Positions 43,540 through 53,805 of a DNA stretch of 64,000 nt are shown piece by piece. Origin of the DNA: Nipponacmea schrenckii (taxonomy: Eukaryota > Mollusca > Gastropoda > Lottiidae); the NCBI GenBank assembly GCA_030562195.1, contig JAUJPP010000011.1, positions 4,464,001 through 4,528,000 of the forward strand, given 5' to 3'. The notes beneath the pieces are model-generated. The model was not told where the DNA came from and searched no databases. It saw only the letters and a list, made by a program, of their open reading frames with translations. The first letter of the stretch is position 1; the number at the start of each line of letters is the position of its first letter. Made by a program: the position numbers and the translations under genes.

Positions 43540-45125
43540 GTTTGCGAACGAATCAATATAGGCCAATAAAGAGAAAATAACCATGGTTTGACATAGATTT
43601 GGAAAACCTGAAACGACAGAAAGAGAAACTGCTTAAATCGTTTCGCATTGAAAGCTCTGCTATTACTCAAGGTGAATATTGTGAATGTAAAGCTAAGTAT
43701 AAACATATGTGTCACTGTAAGAAAATGCTTTACTTTTAAATCTTTCAACTGAGAAGAACCCGAATTTATTTTAGAAGAAAAGTATTATTCAGGCCAAGAG
43801 TATTCAAACACCTGAAATTGATACTTCAGAATTTTATACATATTTTAATGAAGTTCTTAATCCTGTCATTGATGAAAGTGACCCCGAATTCGCTGAACTT
43901 GTGTCTAGGTCAATTATATCCCAAGGTAACGATCTAGATGTTTCTGGAATGAACAATCTGAATGGGAAGATTTCAGATAAATTAGTGCGATAAATAAAAT
44001 GAAATAAGGAAAGTGCAGTGGCGAGGACTTAATCCCTATTGAATTTTATAAGTGTTGTCTCTATGAGTTACTTCCCCTTATTAATAAGCTTTTTACCAAG
44101 ATATTTGTTAGATGTAAATTCTCTGACAGCTGGTCTTCTTCGATCATTGTACCTATGTTGATCACACACTTCCCAGTAATTATAGAGGCATCTCAATTTC
44201 AGATGCAATAAGTAAGTGGTTCACATCTTTTCTTAACAGCCGTCTTACAAAATGGTCTGACGAAAATCAGTTGTTAGTGGAAGAGCAGGCTGGCTTCCGA
44301 AATGGCTATTCAACAATTAATAATGCTTTTATTCTAAATTCTCTGATACAAAAATATTTAACTAAGGGAAGAGGTAGTGTCCTTTATTACTCATTTGTAG
44401 ATTTTAGACGCGCCTTTGATGGTTTAGATAGATCCTAACTAATGTATGTTTGGATAAAAAACAATGTCAATGGTGCAATGTTTCAAATGTTAAAAGGTAT
44501 CTATAAGAAAGTAGACTGCAAAGTTGGTTGGAATAGCTGCCTTGTTACTTGTAATTCTGGTGTAAAGCAGGGATGTATATTACGCCCTTGGTTATTCGGA
44601 CTATTCATCAATGAACTAGCAATCTCCCTGAAATCCGATTGTGTCTCTGGCATTTGTGTTGATATGACGATAGAAGATGTCTTCTCGCTTCTATTTGCAG
44701 ACGATCTAGCTCTAGTTGCAGATAATATCGGGGGTTTGCAAAATCGATTAAATATACTGGAACAATACTGTACAAAATGGAATATGGATGTTAACCTTGA
44801 AAAAACTAAGATTAGTAGTATTTAAGAATGGGGGTTCTCTTTCTTACAAAGAAAAATGGTTTTATAAGGGTACAAAATTACATACTGTGGCACATTATAA
44901 ATATTTACATATCCTAAATGGAAGGTTTGGAGGTGACCGCGAGGGCCATTTTACATGTTTCTCTAATATGGGCCAAAGTGTGGTAGACTATATGGCAATA
45001 ACAAGCAATGCATTTTCTCAAGTAAAAATGTTCAGCGTCTTGGATATTGACGATTCAGATCACTTTCCAATAACATGCCAAATAAGGACCAATAATTCAA
45101 CAGCGCAAGAAACCAATGATCTGGG
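43540..45125 (+). pseudogene. LINE pol remnant with endonuclease fragment placed after the reverse transcriptase
   Basis: Broken frames from about 43640 give a linker, then NYRGISISDAISKWFTS (near 44180) and EEQAGFRNGYSTINN, then a VDFRRAFDGLD motif followed by a stop. The frame 44442-44825 has NSGVKQGCILRPWLFGLFIN and FADDLALVADN (catalytic Asp pair). The next frame, 44788-45174, begins as reverse-transcriptase linker (KYLHI) and then continues as ILNGRFGGDREGHFTCFSNM, SVVDYMAIT and DDSDHFPITC, which are the C-terminal motifs of the APE-type endonuclease (Asn-Gly-Arg, Asp-Tyr, Ser-Asp-His). In ordinary LINEs that domain precedes the reverse transcriptase. Confidence 0.8.
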
Positions 45126-45334
45126 GCCTGTTGTCAGAAAGTTCGTATCTCTGATATCGTACATGTCGTCATAAATGGTTAAGTTTACGAGAATACCGTT
45201 GTCAGTAGATTCGTAACTTTATGAGAATCTTAACGTGAGGATATTTTCACTTAAAAATCTTAATATTTAAGACCGCTCTGGACCGGTCTTAACTCTATAA
45301 CACATTTTGCGAGTTGTTATGGGAACTTGGCAAA
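45126..45334. other. Harbinger-like left end and promoter region
   Basis: Starts near GGGGCCTGTTGTCAGAAAG (45123), which resembles PIF/Harbinger terminal repeats. A partial inverted partner, TTTCTGACAAC, occurs near 50107-50117, but the match is only 11 bases and no TAA/TTA duplication could be confirmed. It also contains a CGCTCTGGACCGGTC patch. Confidence 0.35.
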
Positions 45335-46268
45335 ATGGCGGCTGTTGTGTTGATCCAAAGACGCCGAAGAAATCCAGAATCAATCATTTACACTACCGAG
45401 ATGCCTTACACTCGTCGATTTACCATGGATTTTTTGAATGATTTAACTGAGGTGAAGTGCGTCCAAGTTTTCCGTCTCAGCAGAAACGGAATATTCAGAG
45501 TGCATGAAATTTTAGAGCCAATTTTGACAAGGCCAACGAAGAGACATCGATCTTTGGAATCTATTCACCAAGTAAGTTTACTTCTGCAATTAGTATTGTC
45601 TCTTTTAGGGATTCCACGTTAATTTGAAATCGGTACCACTCGTTACATACATACGGAAAACATGAACATTCAAAAATCTTGGAATAACGCAATCGAAATT
45701 TACATTTTGGACAATGGTTATATCTGATATCTCAAACACCCTTGAAATTTCATTAAAACAGTATTACTTGAAGATCTATTTTAAAGAAATGTTGAACTTT
45801 ATTTCAGGTATGTGTCTTACTTAAGTTTGCAGGCAGTGGCTGCTATCTCAACGAAGCCGGTGAAGGTCTCGGCCTTGAAAAAAGTACCGTATCGCGAATT
45901 GTGGCTACGGCGACAGATTATTTCGCTACATGCGCTGGGCAGTACATCTCCATGCCATCACGTGCGAGGGAGTTAGACGAGGTATTATGCCAAAGTTATA
46001 TTATATTTTTATCATTGGACCACTATCTAAGACTTTATACTACCATCATTGTCCCCGCCGGTAATTTTCTATTGAATTGCATCTAGAAGATAGCAACATC
46101 CAGTATCAACTGCATGTCTTAAAGCCTATTTAATCTTTTGCATAACACTCAATAGCTAGAGTTCAATTAAGAGAGGAATATCCTGATGAACCACCAGTAA
46201 ATGTACATTTTGATGATAGGCATGATGGAATTGAGGCAAGACAGAGAGTCTTTGATGCTTTAAGATAA
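45335..46268 (+). pseudogene. HARBI1-like transposase gene, catalytic core missing
   Basis: Exon 1 (45335-45571, ATG to donor CAA/GTAAGT) encodes FRLSRNGIFRVHEILEPILT, the helical N-terminal region of PIF/Harbinger nucleases. Exon 2 (45808-45981, acceptor ATTTCAG, donor GAG/GTATTA) keeps the frame and has EAGEGLGLEKSTVSRIV, the helix-turn-helix. A last segment (about 46158-46268) reads REEYPDEPPVNVHFDD and ends in DALR, like the C-terminus of such proteins. Nothing between 45982 and 46150 encodes the DDE catalytic domain, so an internal deletion has disabled the enzyme. The gene converges on the Myb-like gene, the usual two-gene layout of this superfamily. Confidence 0.75.
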
Positions 46269-46338
46269 TTTATTTGAATTTAATTTTCTTGAAGTAAAAG
46301 TTGCTGTAAAAAAAAAGAAAAACATCCGCTATTAATTA

Positions 46339-49300
46339 ATCAATGTAAAATGTTACCTTTGTCTTCTTCTTGTTCTACTTCATTGCGAATATTGTATCAT
46401 TCTGTTATTCTAATATTGTTAATATTTACAATTTATTGAAAATATATTGAATGCACTTACATAATTGTCATCGAGTGATAGGTGCTTTTTCAGCTCTTCT
46501 AGCATCTCTTTTTGAACTTTCAATCTAAAAGGAAATTCATTCTCAAAATTGGTACTTAAGTTTGTTTTATTCATAACCATTTCCCAAGAATGTGAACACA
46601 GTATTTGATATGAAGAATGTCATTAAAACCCAAGCCAGAATTAGAATTTCTGTTATTTATAGTTTTGGGTGAATATTTAATATGAAAACATTGTTGAACT
46701 AACATGGCAACTTCAAACTTTCTTCTCTCCTCCCAAACTTCTAATTATTTCGCTTTTTTTAAAAAAAAGGAAATAGCAATGCAAATTACTTAAATGAGCA
46801 CTTATTTAACCTTAAACAGACCTAAACTGATAATAAAACATCTGAAATTTTTCTTCCTGGGTTTTACAAAATCTTTGAATTTCATAAATACTAAATCCCT
46901 GTTAAATATGCCCTCTTAACTAACAATTTTAACCCGGCTGTCTGATTTCCAAGGGGACGTTATGTTTTGAAGGAGGATTTTAAATAAATAAATCATATTT
47001 GAAGGCCTTTTCCCTATCCACAAATATCTGACTTTCTGATTGAAACAAATTTTTCATCTGTTTAGCTTTTTTTCTGGTGATGCCGACTAATATAAGAAAG
47101 TCTCGTAATATAATGTAAATGAACTAAATGAACCCTAAATGCTTTTCTGAACCACAAATAATTATTACTCCAAAAACGGAAATGAGAATTGTCAACTTAA
47201 TATGAATGAGATATACAACTAGAGAAGATTTTGAAACTTTCTTAAGAACAATTGAATTTATTTCCAAGGTTCTTACTTTTCTCAATAGAGTGAGAAATCT
47301 AAATCTACTTTAACTAAGGCCCACTATAAAAAATATTAAAACGCTGGAAAGAAGACGATAATACAAAATTTGGAAGGAGGATCCTTAACCCACTAAAATA
47401 AGCCATATTCTAATACCTTTCCTTATCCACCAATATCTGCTCTTTCATGAGTTGATACAAATTTTCCTCGTCTGTCTTCTTCCTTTTTTTCTGGTGATGC
47501 CGACTAATATAAGAAAGTTATTGGATAATGATAATGTAGATATGACAGTGAATGAATCCATAAATGCATTTTGATGAACCAATCATAATAATTAACACAA
47601 CCAAAAACTCAAATATAATTACGTGAAAACATAATATGAATGAGATATATGAGTGAGAGAGAATATTTTGAAATCTTGCTTAAGAACTGAATTAAGAATT
47701 TATTTACCAAGGTTGTTACTGGTGCTGCAATAGAGGCGGAGCAGTCTCTCTCTACTTTATCCTGAAGGCCAGAATATAGAAAATATAATTAAATAACGCG
47801 TGGAAAAGAAGACGATAATACAAAATAAAATGGTACCAAACTGTAATAACCCGCTATTAATTAAATTTCCAGCAAAGAAGTTTCGTTTATCATGACAAGT
47901 GGAAGTAGCAAGGTTCTATTTCTCCAAGTTCTATATCAAGCAACCTACCGATATGCTTCAGAGTAAGAAACACAAAAAAGAAACAAAAATACCTGTTCCA
48001 ACGTTCTTGCACAAATTGCTGGAATGACTGTTACATCATTGGAACCTGAAAGAGCAAATATATATTTTTAAATCAACAGATATGGATATGTTGTCGAGTT
48101 GTGATAACAAAAATTATTTTTCAAGTAGGTAAAACACAATACATGTTAAAGGGGAACAGTCTTCATTTTCGTTGGTTGATTTGGTCCTTGAATATTTTAG
48201 AATAGCCTGCAGAGGCTCTAGAAATTGCATATTTTCTTCAAATATATATCTTAAATTAGAAAGTTATCTTTCTATACCTAGAAATGTCTTTTCTTTATAT
48301 TGCATATGTCTGACACAAATTTTAACTTCCAAATGCGGATAATTATGGATGCACATGGATTTGAAGGCTCAAATTTCATCAGTGAATTGTAAACACCATT
48401 ACTAAACTGCTGTTTCTGAGACTTACCCAAATCAACCCAAGAAAAAAAGGACTGTTCCCCTTTAACTTACTTCATACTTGAAAAACGAACATGCTAAATC
48501 CTGGGTTCCCAACCCCTGGGTCGCGACCCAAGTTGGGGTTGCCAAGCACTTTTCTTTAGGTCGCGGACTAATCTGAAAACTTTTTGAAAATCTTTTAAGA
48601 CAAAACAAATGGGTTTCTTGCCACTACCATTTGAATGATAAAGTGACTTTTTCCTAGGGTGGACCCCACCCCCATTACAAGTGCTTTGCGACGCCCTGCA
48701 TTTTTGGCCCCCATCTCAGGGTTTTCAAAATATCTCCCTACCCTGAGGGGTTGTGATATGTTGTCAGTTTCTGGAATGGGGTCGATAACTGAAAAAGGTT
48801 GGGAACCTAGGTGCTAAATGAAATGATTGAATCGATTACCTGACACTTCCAAACCCCCAGGTATCCCAGTCAACATTTCCTGGGGCATCAATTTAAGCAC
48901 CTTCAGATCAAGCTCAGAGGCCTCTTTTGGTGCAGGTCCACCTCCAGTTCCATTTCGATACCTTAAAGAAGATAAATAGATAGAAAGAAAGAAAGTTCTA
49001 ATATACCGCATTAAAATTTTGGAGGATCCTTTATATGGATTATAAGAATTAATTAAATCTTACTCACTTTAATCTCTCCTTCTCTCTTTTTTTGGCCTCA
49101 CTCTTTATGTGGCACCACTTGTTAGAGCACTAAAAAATATAATTGTCTGGAAACTTAACCTAAGCCTCTTGTGAAATCAAACTATCACCCTAAAATTTGT
49201 GGATTAATCGTTACCGAATTATTCAAAAATATGGCAGACAACAGATGGGATGGATGTCGGGCAATTGTTCAATTGTCGGGCAAAATGGCTCACCCCCCTC

Positions 49301-49674
49301 CACCCCCCCACCGCCCGCTCAACTTATGGCCCGTACGACAATGATAACAGACCTTCACAGTTTCAAGATTTCCCAATATATGTACTTTATTGAATACGAT
49401 TCGTGATATATGAAATGCTTTGAGTATTGTTCAGTAACGGAATGAATTGCCATATTGGAATAGTATAAATACACAAACCTCATCAGAGGTTCTCCCAAGA
49501 CCCCTGATTGCATTTATCTTCACTGCTATATCTTCCCAAGAACTGTGTTACACTTAGGGAAAATTTCCCAAACAATATTTTGTGGTATTTCTCAACCCCT
49601 TCCACAAGTTTGGTTAATTCCACTGTGTCCCAGTTTGGTCGTCTTTGTTTCTTCGAATTGGATGAACTTGCCAT
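46339..49674 (-). CDS. Multi-exon Myb/SANT-like DNA-binding partner of a Harbinger element
   Basis: Exon 1 (49674-49479) starts MASSSNSKKQRRPNW, then VELTKLVEGVEKYHKILFGK, the first Myb-like helices. A one-base slip after LSVT is needed to reach SWEDIAVKINAIRGLGRTSD. Exon 2 (49129-49068) continues CSNKWCHIKSEAKKREKERL, the last helix. Exon 3 (48961-48840) is Gly/Pro-rich with LKVLKLMPQEML. Exons 4 (48045-47993) and 5 (47761-47708) are short. Exon 6 (about 47493-47417) is a charged helix (KKTDEENLYQLMKEQ). Exons near 46526-46475 (KEMLEELKKHLSLDD) and 46400-46339 finish the protein. In PIF/Harbinger elements this protein binds the ends and brings the transposase to the nucleus. Two MITEs sit in intron 3. 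Exon edges beyond 3 are provisional. Confidence 0.65.
46900..47380 (-). repeat. Degenerate tandem duplication of exons 5-6 of the Myb-like gene
   Basis: The segment around 47010-47370 repeats 47410-47830. TTTTTTCTGGTGATGCCGAC then TAATATAAGAAAGT occurs at 47068 and 47489; ATGAGATATA at 47205 and 47639; GAAGACGATAATACAAAAT at 47354 and 47807. The offset is about 420-450 bp. In the left copy the exon-6 equivalent still encodes a charged helix, while the exon-5 equivalent is decayed. Confidence 0.8.
48150..48461. mobile_element. TTAA-flanked MITE, family T1 copy 2 (312 bp)
   Basis: TTAA flanks at 48146-48149 and 48462-48465. The ends are inverted: AGGGGAACAGTC on the left and GACTGTTCCCCT on the right. 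It shares the ATAATTATGGAT to CACATGGATTTGAAGGCTCA segment with 14260-14738. Confidence 0.88.
48500..48811. mobile_element. hAT-type MITE (312 bp)
   Basis: Begins CCTGGGTTCCCAACCCCTGG and ends AAGGTTGGGAACCTAGG, forming an inverted repeat. It is flanked by the perfect 8-bp duplication TGCTAAAT (48492-48499, 48812-48819). The GGTTCCCAACC and GGTCGCGACCC phrases recur in hAT MITEs of many animals (from memory). It lies in the intron before exon 3 of the Myb-like gene. Confidence 0.92.
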
Positions 49675-50585
49675 GTTGAGATGTTCATTCTATGTGAAAT
49701 ACAGAAATATTTGCAAGTGCAGTATATTTTCTATAAACACATAAGTCCGAAACAACTGTCTCTGAATATTTTTTTTCAAACGTTTGTCGGCTGGAGTCGA
49801 GTCAGGAAAACTTGCCATTGTTTTAGCCTATGGGACTCTACACCTCCGAAGATGCGCTTCCTCGCATTTATAAAATTGATATATATCGATTTGTTAGTAT
49901 CACAACGTGACTGTGTGTCGCTTACATTTTTGGCTCCACACACTTAATTAGATGATTGACGAGGGATTAATTACTTTAAAAACAAAACGTTGACGTAGGC
50001 TAATAAAAGCCAGTTGGAGGATTATGGTGTTGAATGAACAACAAAAATATCCATCTTACCAAATGGCATAGTTTTTCGGGTAAAGTGTACATAATTTTCG
50101 TTCGTTTCTGACAACTGTTATTCCCTTATCAAATTGCGTTTGTTTTTTACATATTTATGTTAATAAATTTTCTGTCTGATTTCCTAATAATGTAAATGTT
50201 TTACAAAATAAGATAATGAAATCGTATCTTTGCCCGAATTTCCGATCGGCTTACTGATTTTTTTTGTCACTGCCCTATTATTTTCTCCTTATATATTTCA
50301 TTTCGTGGCTACAATAGGCCTTTACTATTACTGAAAAGAAAAGAAAAGAGATCAACTGAGAGATATAGTAGATAGTAGATAGTAGTTAAACGCTTATATC
50401 TCAAAACCATCCAATTAATTCTTTCAAAGAATTTTTATTTCTACTTTCATTTTACGAGTCACCAGTATTTCCACGAATCTTATCTTTTCGTCTGAAGATA
50501 GATAGAATGCTATAGAATATCTGGAAGAGTAAGATCGGAATTTTAAAGGCAGATTGAAAAATGTAAAGTATATTGAGCGACAGCG
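49675..50585. other. Upstream flank of the Myb-like gene, no gene seen
   Basis: Contains short frames on the plus strand without family resemblance, and the possible right Harbinger end near 50107. Otherwise AT-rich. Confidence 0.35.
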
Positions 50586-50591
50586 TCAGGG

Positions 50592-50778
50592 GCGGTTCCA
50601 GGAATTCGAGGGGGGGGGGGGGTTCTTCCCCCAAGACAATTACAAGTCGTTTCCTTGCATCTGAGTGCAATTTTGCAGTTATTTTTTAGACCCCCATACT
50701 GAGCAGGGGGGGGGGGGTGTCCGGACCCCTCGCCCCCCCCCCCACCCTGGATCCTCGCTCCAGCGTGGAGTAGACAAA
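50592..50778. mobile_element. hAT-like short element with G and C runs
   Basis: Opens CAGGGGCGGTTCCAGGAATT and closes around CCTGGATCCTCGCTCC, an imperfect inverted pair. CAGCGT occurs beside both ends, but a full 8-bp duplication is not clear. It holds a 14-base G run and several C runs. Confidence 0.5.
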
Positions 50779-50924
50779 ATTGAAAAAGAAAATGGACAAA
50801 TAGCCAAATAAATCAAATCCTTTTTTTTTGATAGGGGAATGGTTGGGGGGGGGGCAGTGGTGTACGATGATGTTATCGTAATGTGTTTATTGCTGACATT
50901 AATTTGCAAAAGTAAGCTACTGAC

Positions 50925-51020
50925 CTTCAGCACTTCAGCAATTAACTGAGACCCCACTTCATCACTTCGATTTGGACAACGTGATTCTAAAACACCAGTA
51001 ACTTGCTCATTGGTGCTCAT
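50925..51020 (-). other. Possible first coding exon, unrecognised
   Basis: From ATG 51020 on the minus strand, 32 codons (STNEQVTGVLESRCPNRSDE onward) end at AAG followed by GTCAGT, a good donor. Composition is protein-like, but I do not recognise it and cannot find the next exon. It is only ten bases from the edge of a short hAT-like element. Confidence 0.3.
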
Positions 51021-51029
51021 CAAACATGC

Positions 51030-51229
51030 CAGGCGCGGATTTAGCGCCCCCCCCCCCCCCTATCGTGGCAGACCAATGTTTTTTTTAGGTGATTTTGTTT
51101 GCCTAGAAAACGCATATTAAGCACTTGATTTTTCAAATTTCCCCCTCCAGACTCCCAGTCTGGGCTTCGCACCTTCGGCTGCGCCCACCCCCCCCCCCCT
51201 CCTTTCCACATTTTCTGGATCCACCCCTG
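51030..51229. mobile_element. hAT-like short element (about 200 bp)
   Basis: Opens CAGGCGCGGATTTAGCG and closes TTTTCTGGATCCACCCCTG, whose reverse complement starts CAGGGGTGGATCCAG. C runs are prominent. Flanks (AAACATGC and CATAGACT) do not form a target duplication. Confidence 0.55.
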
Positions 51230-51764
51230 CATAGACTTCCAAAAGAACCCCAACACTCAAGCTCAGATCAAAAGTTATATTTTGAATTGGAAAAAGTATA
51301 AGCATAATTTATAACTTTTTGTTAGTCAGACATTAGTTTATATTGTTGGTATATTCAATTCTTGATTTGAAAATGAGATTAAATAATTTTTCTATTATAT
51401 CATTATTACAGGTCTAACGACTAAAGAATTAAATAAGTTTCGTAGAAGCATGTTGTGATATATTATCGATTCAAAACTATTTAGCACAGCAACGATAAAC
51501 AAAACTCAAAAGTCGAATTATCCAATCAACAAGCTTTAAAATTCTTACTTCTACTTTCATTTTCTACCCGACTCCTATTTCCTAGAATATATATACACTA
51601 TTCATTATAAAAAAGAACTGATCATGTTTAAACTTAACAGAATTGTAACAAATATCTGTTGAATAGGTTATCAAGTTATATTTTACTGATTATAATGTAA
51701 GGAGTGAAGAAAGGTAAGAAGTTATATTATATATTTTCAGATTTCACGGATACATCTATATAAA

Positions 51765-52133
51765 CGGTAGCGTAGCGTTAGTCATTAATATTAGACGACA
51801 AGGACCTTGCCGTTTGTGGCAATAAGTCCATAAGTGGACTAGCGTAGCGTGACCTTTTTGACTGGGGATGTTAGGATTAAGTTTTACCGACAAACACCCC
51901 CCCCCCCCCCAACATAGGTGAAATTTATGGTAAATTTGTCAGTAAAGCGTGAAAATCATTTTTTAGTAAGGATGAACATTTTAACGATAACATAAACAGA
52001 CAAAAGGTATTCACACTTTCCCGTTAACTGATCAGTTTTTACCGACGACTCTGTCATTACCGTCTTTACCGACCGATTCCAGGTTTACCGACAAGATCAG
52101 CAAAAGTAGGGGGGGGGGGACGCTACGCTCCTG
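51765..52133. mobile_element. hAT-type MITE related to 16516-17893 (369 bp)
   Basis: Begins CGGTAGCGTAGCG and ends GACGCTACGCTCCTG, flanked by the perfect 8-bp duplication TATATAAA (51757-51764, 52134-52141). Internal phrases (TTGACTGGGG then GTTTTACCGAC, TTTACCGACCGATTCC) are reverse complements of phrases in the 1,378-bp element, so it is a shorter member of that family in the opposite orientation. A nested GGACTAGCGTAGCGTGACC at 51837 suggests an internal copy of the terminus. Confidence 0.9.
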
Positions 52134-52141
52134 TATATAAA

Positions 52142-53633
52142 TATATTAATAAGCTATATTAAGTGTACATGACTGTAGGACGTCTCATGCCGTGTTCAAC
52201 CAACTATAAAATTGTGACACTAACATAATTTTACAAGTAAATAGACTTTTCTTTACAAGTAAGGCAAATTTGTGACTGGCCTATAGTGCAAGTATTTGCA
52301 TCAACATAATGATGCAATGTTGAAAAGTATTAACTTGAAATGACGATAAGCTGTGGGATCCATGATTGATGATGATAGCTGAAATAAGAAAGAAAACCAT
52401 CGCGTGACTCTGATACATTTGGTCAAACAGACGGCGAATGTTTACTATTAAAGGGACTAAAAATAAGATTCATATCCCTTTTATACACTAAGAGATAATG
52501 ACAGAATGCTTAAATAGTAATAGATATCAGGGTGATTAGAACTGAGTAAAATATTTGATATTTGATAAGGTCAGATTGCCTTATGTCTATTTGTGAAATG
52601 TGAAGTCATTCAAGCGTGTTTGGAGGTAAAACTGCAAACCACAATTGTCGATTAGTGCAAAAAGCTACATTCAAAAGTACAAGGATCCAATGGAATGCAC
52701 ACGAAGGCAGATAGCATTAATGTTAACAATGTGTATTGTATATTTTATTTTGCATTATCAAATCAATCAATCCATTGATTAATCAACGATGACGTTCGTT
52801 TGCATGCATAAAAAGAACATGGAAATGTATTAGTTATAATTATCATTTACAGATTTCCGTACATTTCCGTATTTTTACGTATGTAAATTGAATACGTCAT
52901 CATTTCATAAGGAATTTGTTCGATTATGTTAAATTTATTCTACAAAGCTGGATAATGTAAAGTGTATAAGGCAAAATGCATTTATACAAATTGAAAGGTT
53001 TTTGTACTGTGCAGCATTGACAAATGAATTTTATATTAATGACGACATGACGGTATTTAAAAGCTGGTACACAATCGACAAATTTTGGCTACGTTTCATA
53101 CCTTTGTGAAGATTTGCATGAATTATTCTATATGAAACAAGATCAATAACATGTATTAAATTACTTGGGCTAAACATAAATCATTATTGTAAGTTTTAGT
53201 GTTAAAGGGACTGAACAGAGTTTTTTTTTTAACTTTTCATCTGCATCGGGGAGCATTGATTTTCGACCCGACATCTGTGGCTCTTGCAATTCCTTAAAAA
53301 TTAACTCGCTTTATGTCGACACTAGAGGTTGATATCTATGCAGTTCCACTCTAATGACGTTATAAAAGTGTTAGCTGTTTTAGTGGAACTGCAAACACCA
53401 CAGAAGCACAGGCACAATTGTTCATAAAAAAGGGAAAATTTACTTGACAACATTGTTTATCGTTGTATTTCAGTGAAGTAAGATTTATCCTGTTAGCTTT
53501 CATTGGTACAAAACCAACATGGGTATGTCAATTTTCTGATACCTCTCACTCTCGTCGAACATATGATAAAAAAACAAAACAAAAAAACAGATGAATAAAT
53601 TTTCAAAATTTTCAAAAACTGCATGTTATTTAT
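52142..53633. other. Gene-poor region upstream of the sacsin-like gene
   Basis: AT-rich. The only structure noted is a 12-bp perfect inverted repeat, TGCAGTTCCACT at 53339-53350 with its complement at 53382-53393. A first exon or promoter of the sacsin-like gene should lie here or inside the short hAT-like fragment region that follows, but none could be identified. Confidence 0.4.
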
Positions 53634-53644
53634 TTGATGAATCC

Positions 53645-53760
53645 AGGCGCGGATCCAGGACCGCCCCCCCCCCCCCTCTGCACAGTAGGGGGTCATAGTA
53701 TAACTGCAGAATTGCTCTCAGATGCAAGAAAACCGCCTGTACGTTTCAAAATTTCTTTTT
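53645..53760. mobile_element. hAT-like terminus fragment
   Basis: CCAGGCGCGGATCCAGGACC followed by a C run, like the start of the element at 51030. It also shares TCAGATGCAAGAAAAC with the element at 50592 (TTGCATCTGAG inverted). The other end is not defined. Confidence 0.45.
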
Positions 53761-53805
53761 TGTCCCACCACATCACGCTGGATTTTCATTTTTGTTTTCA
53801 ATTAG

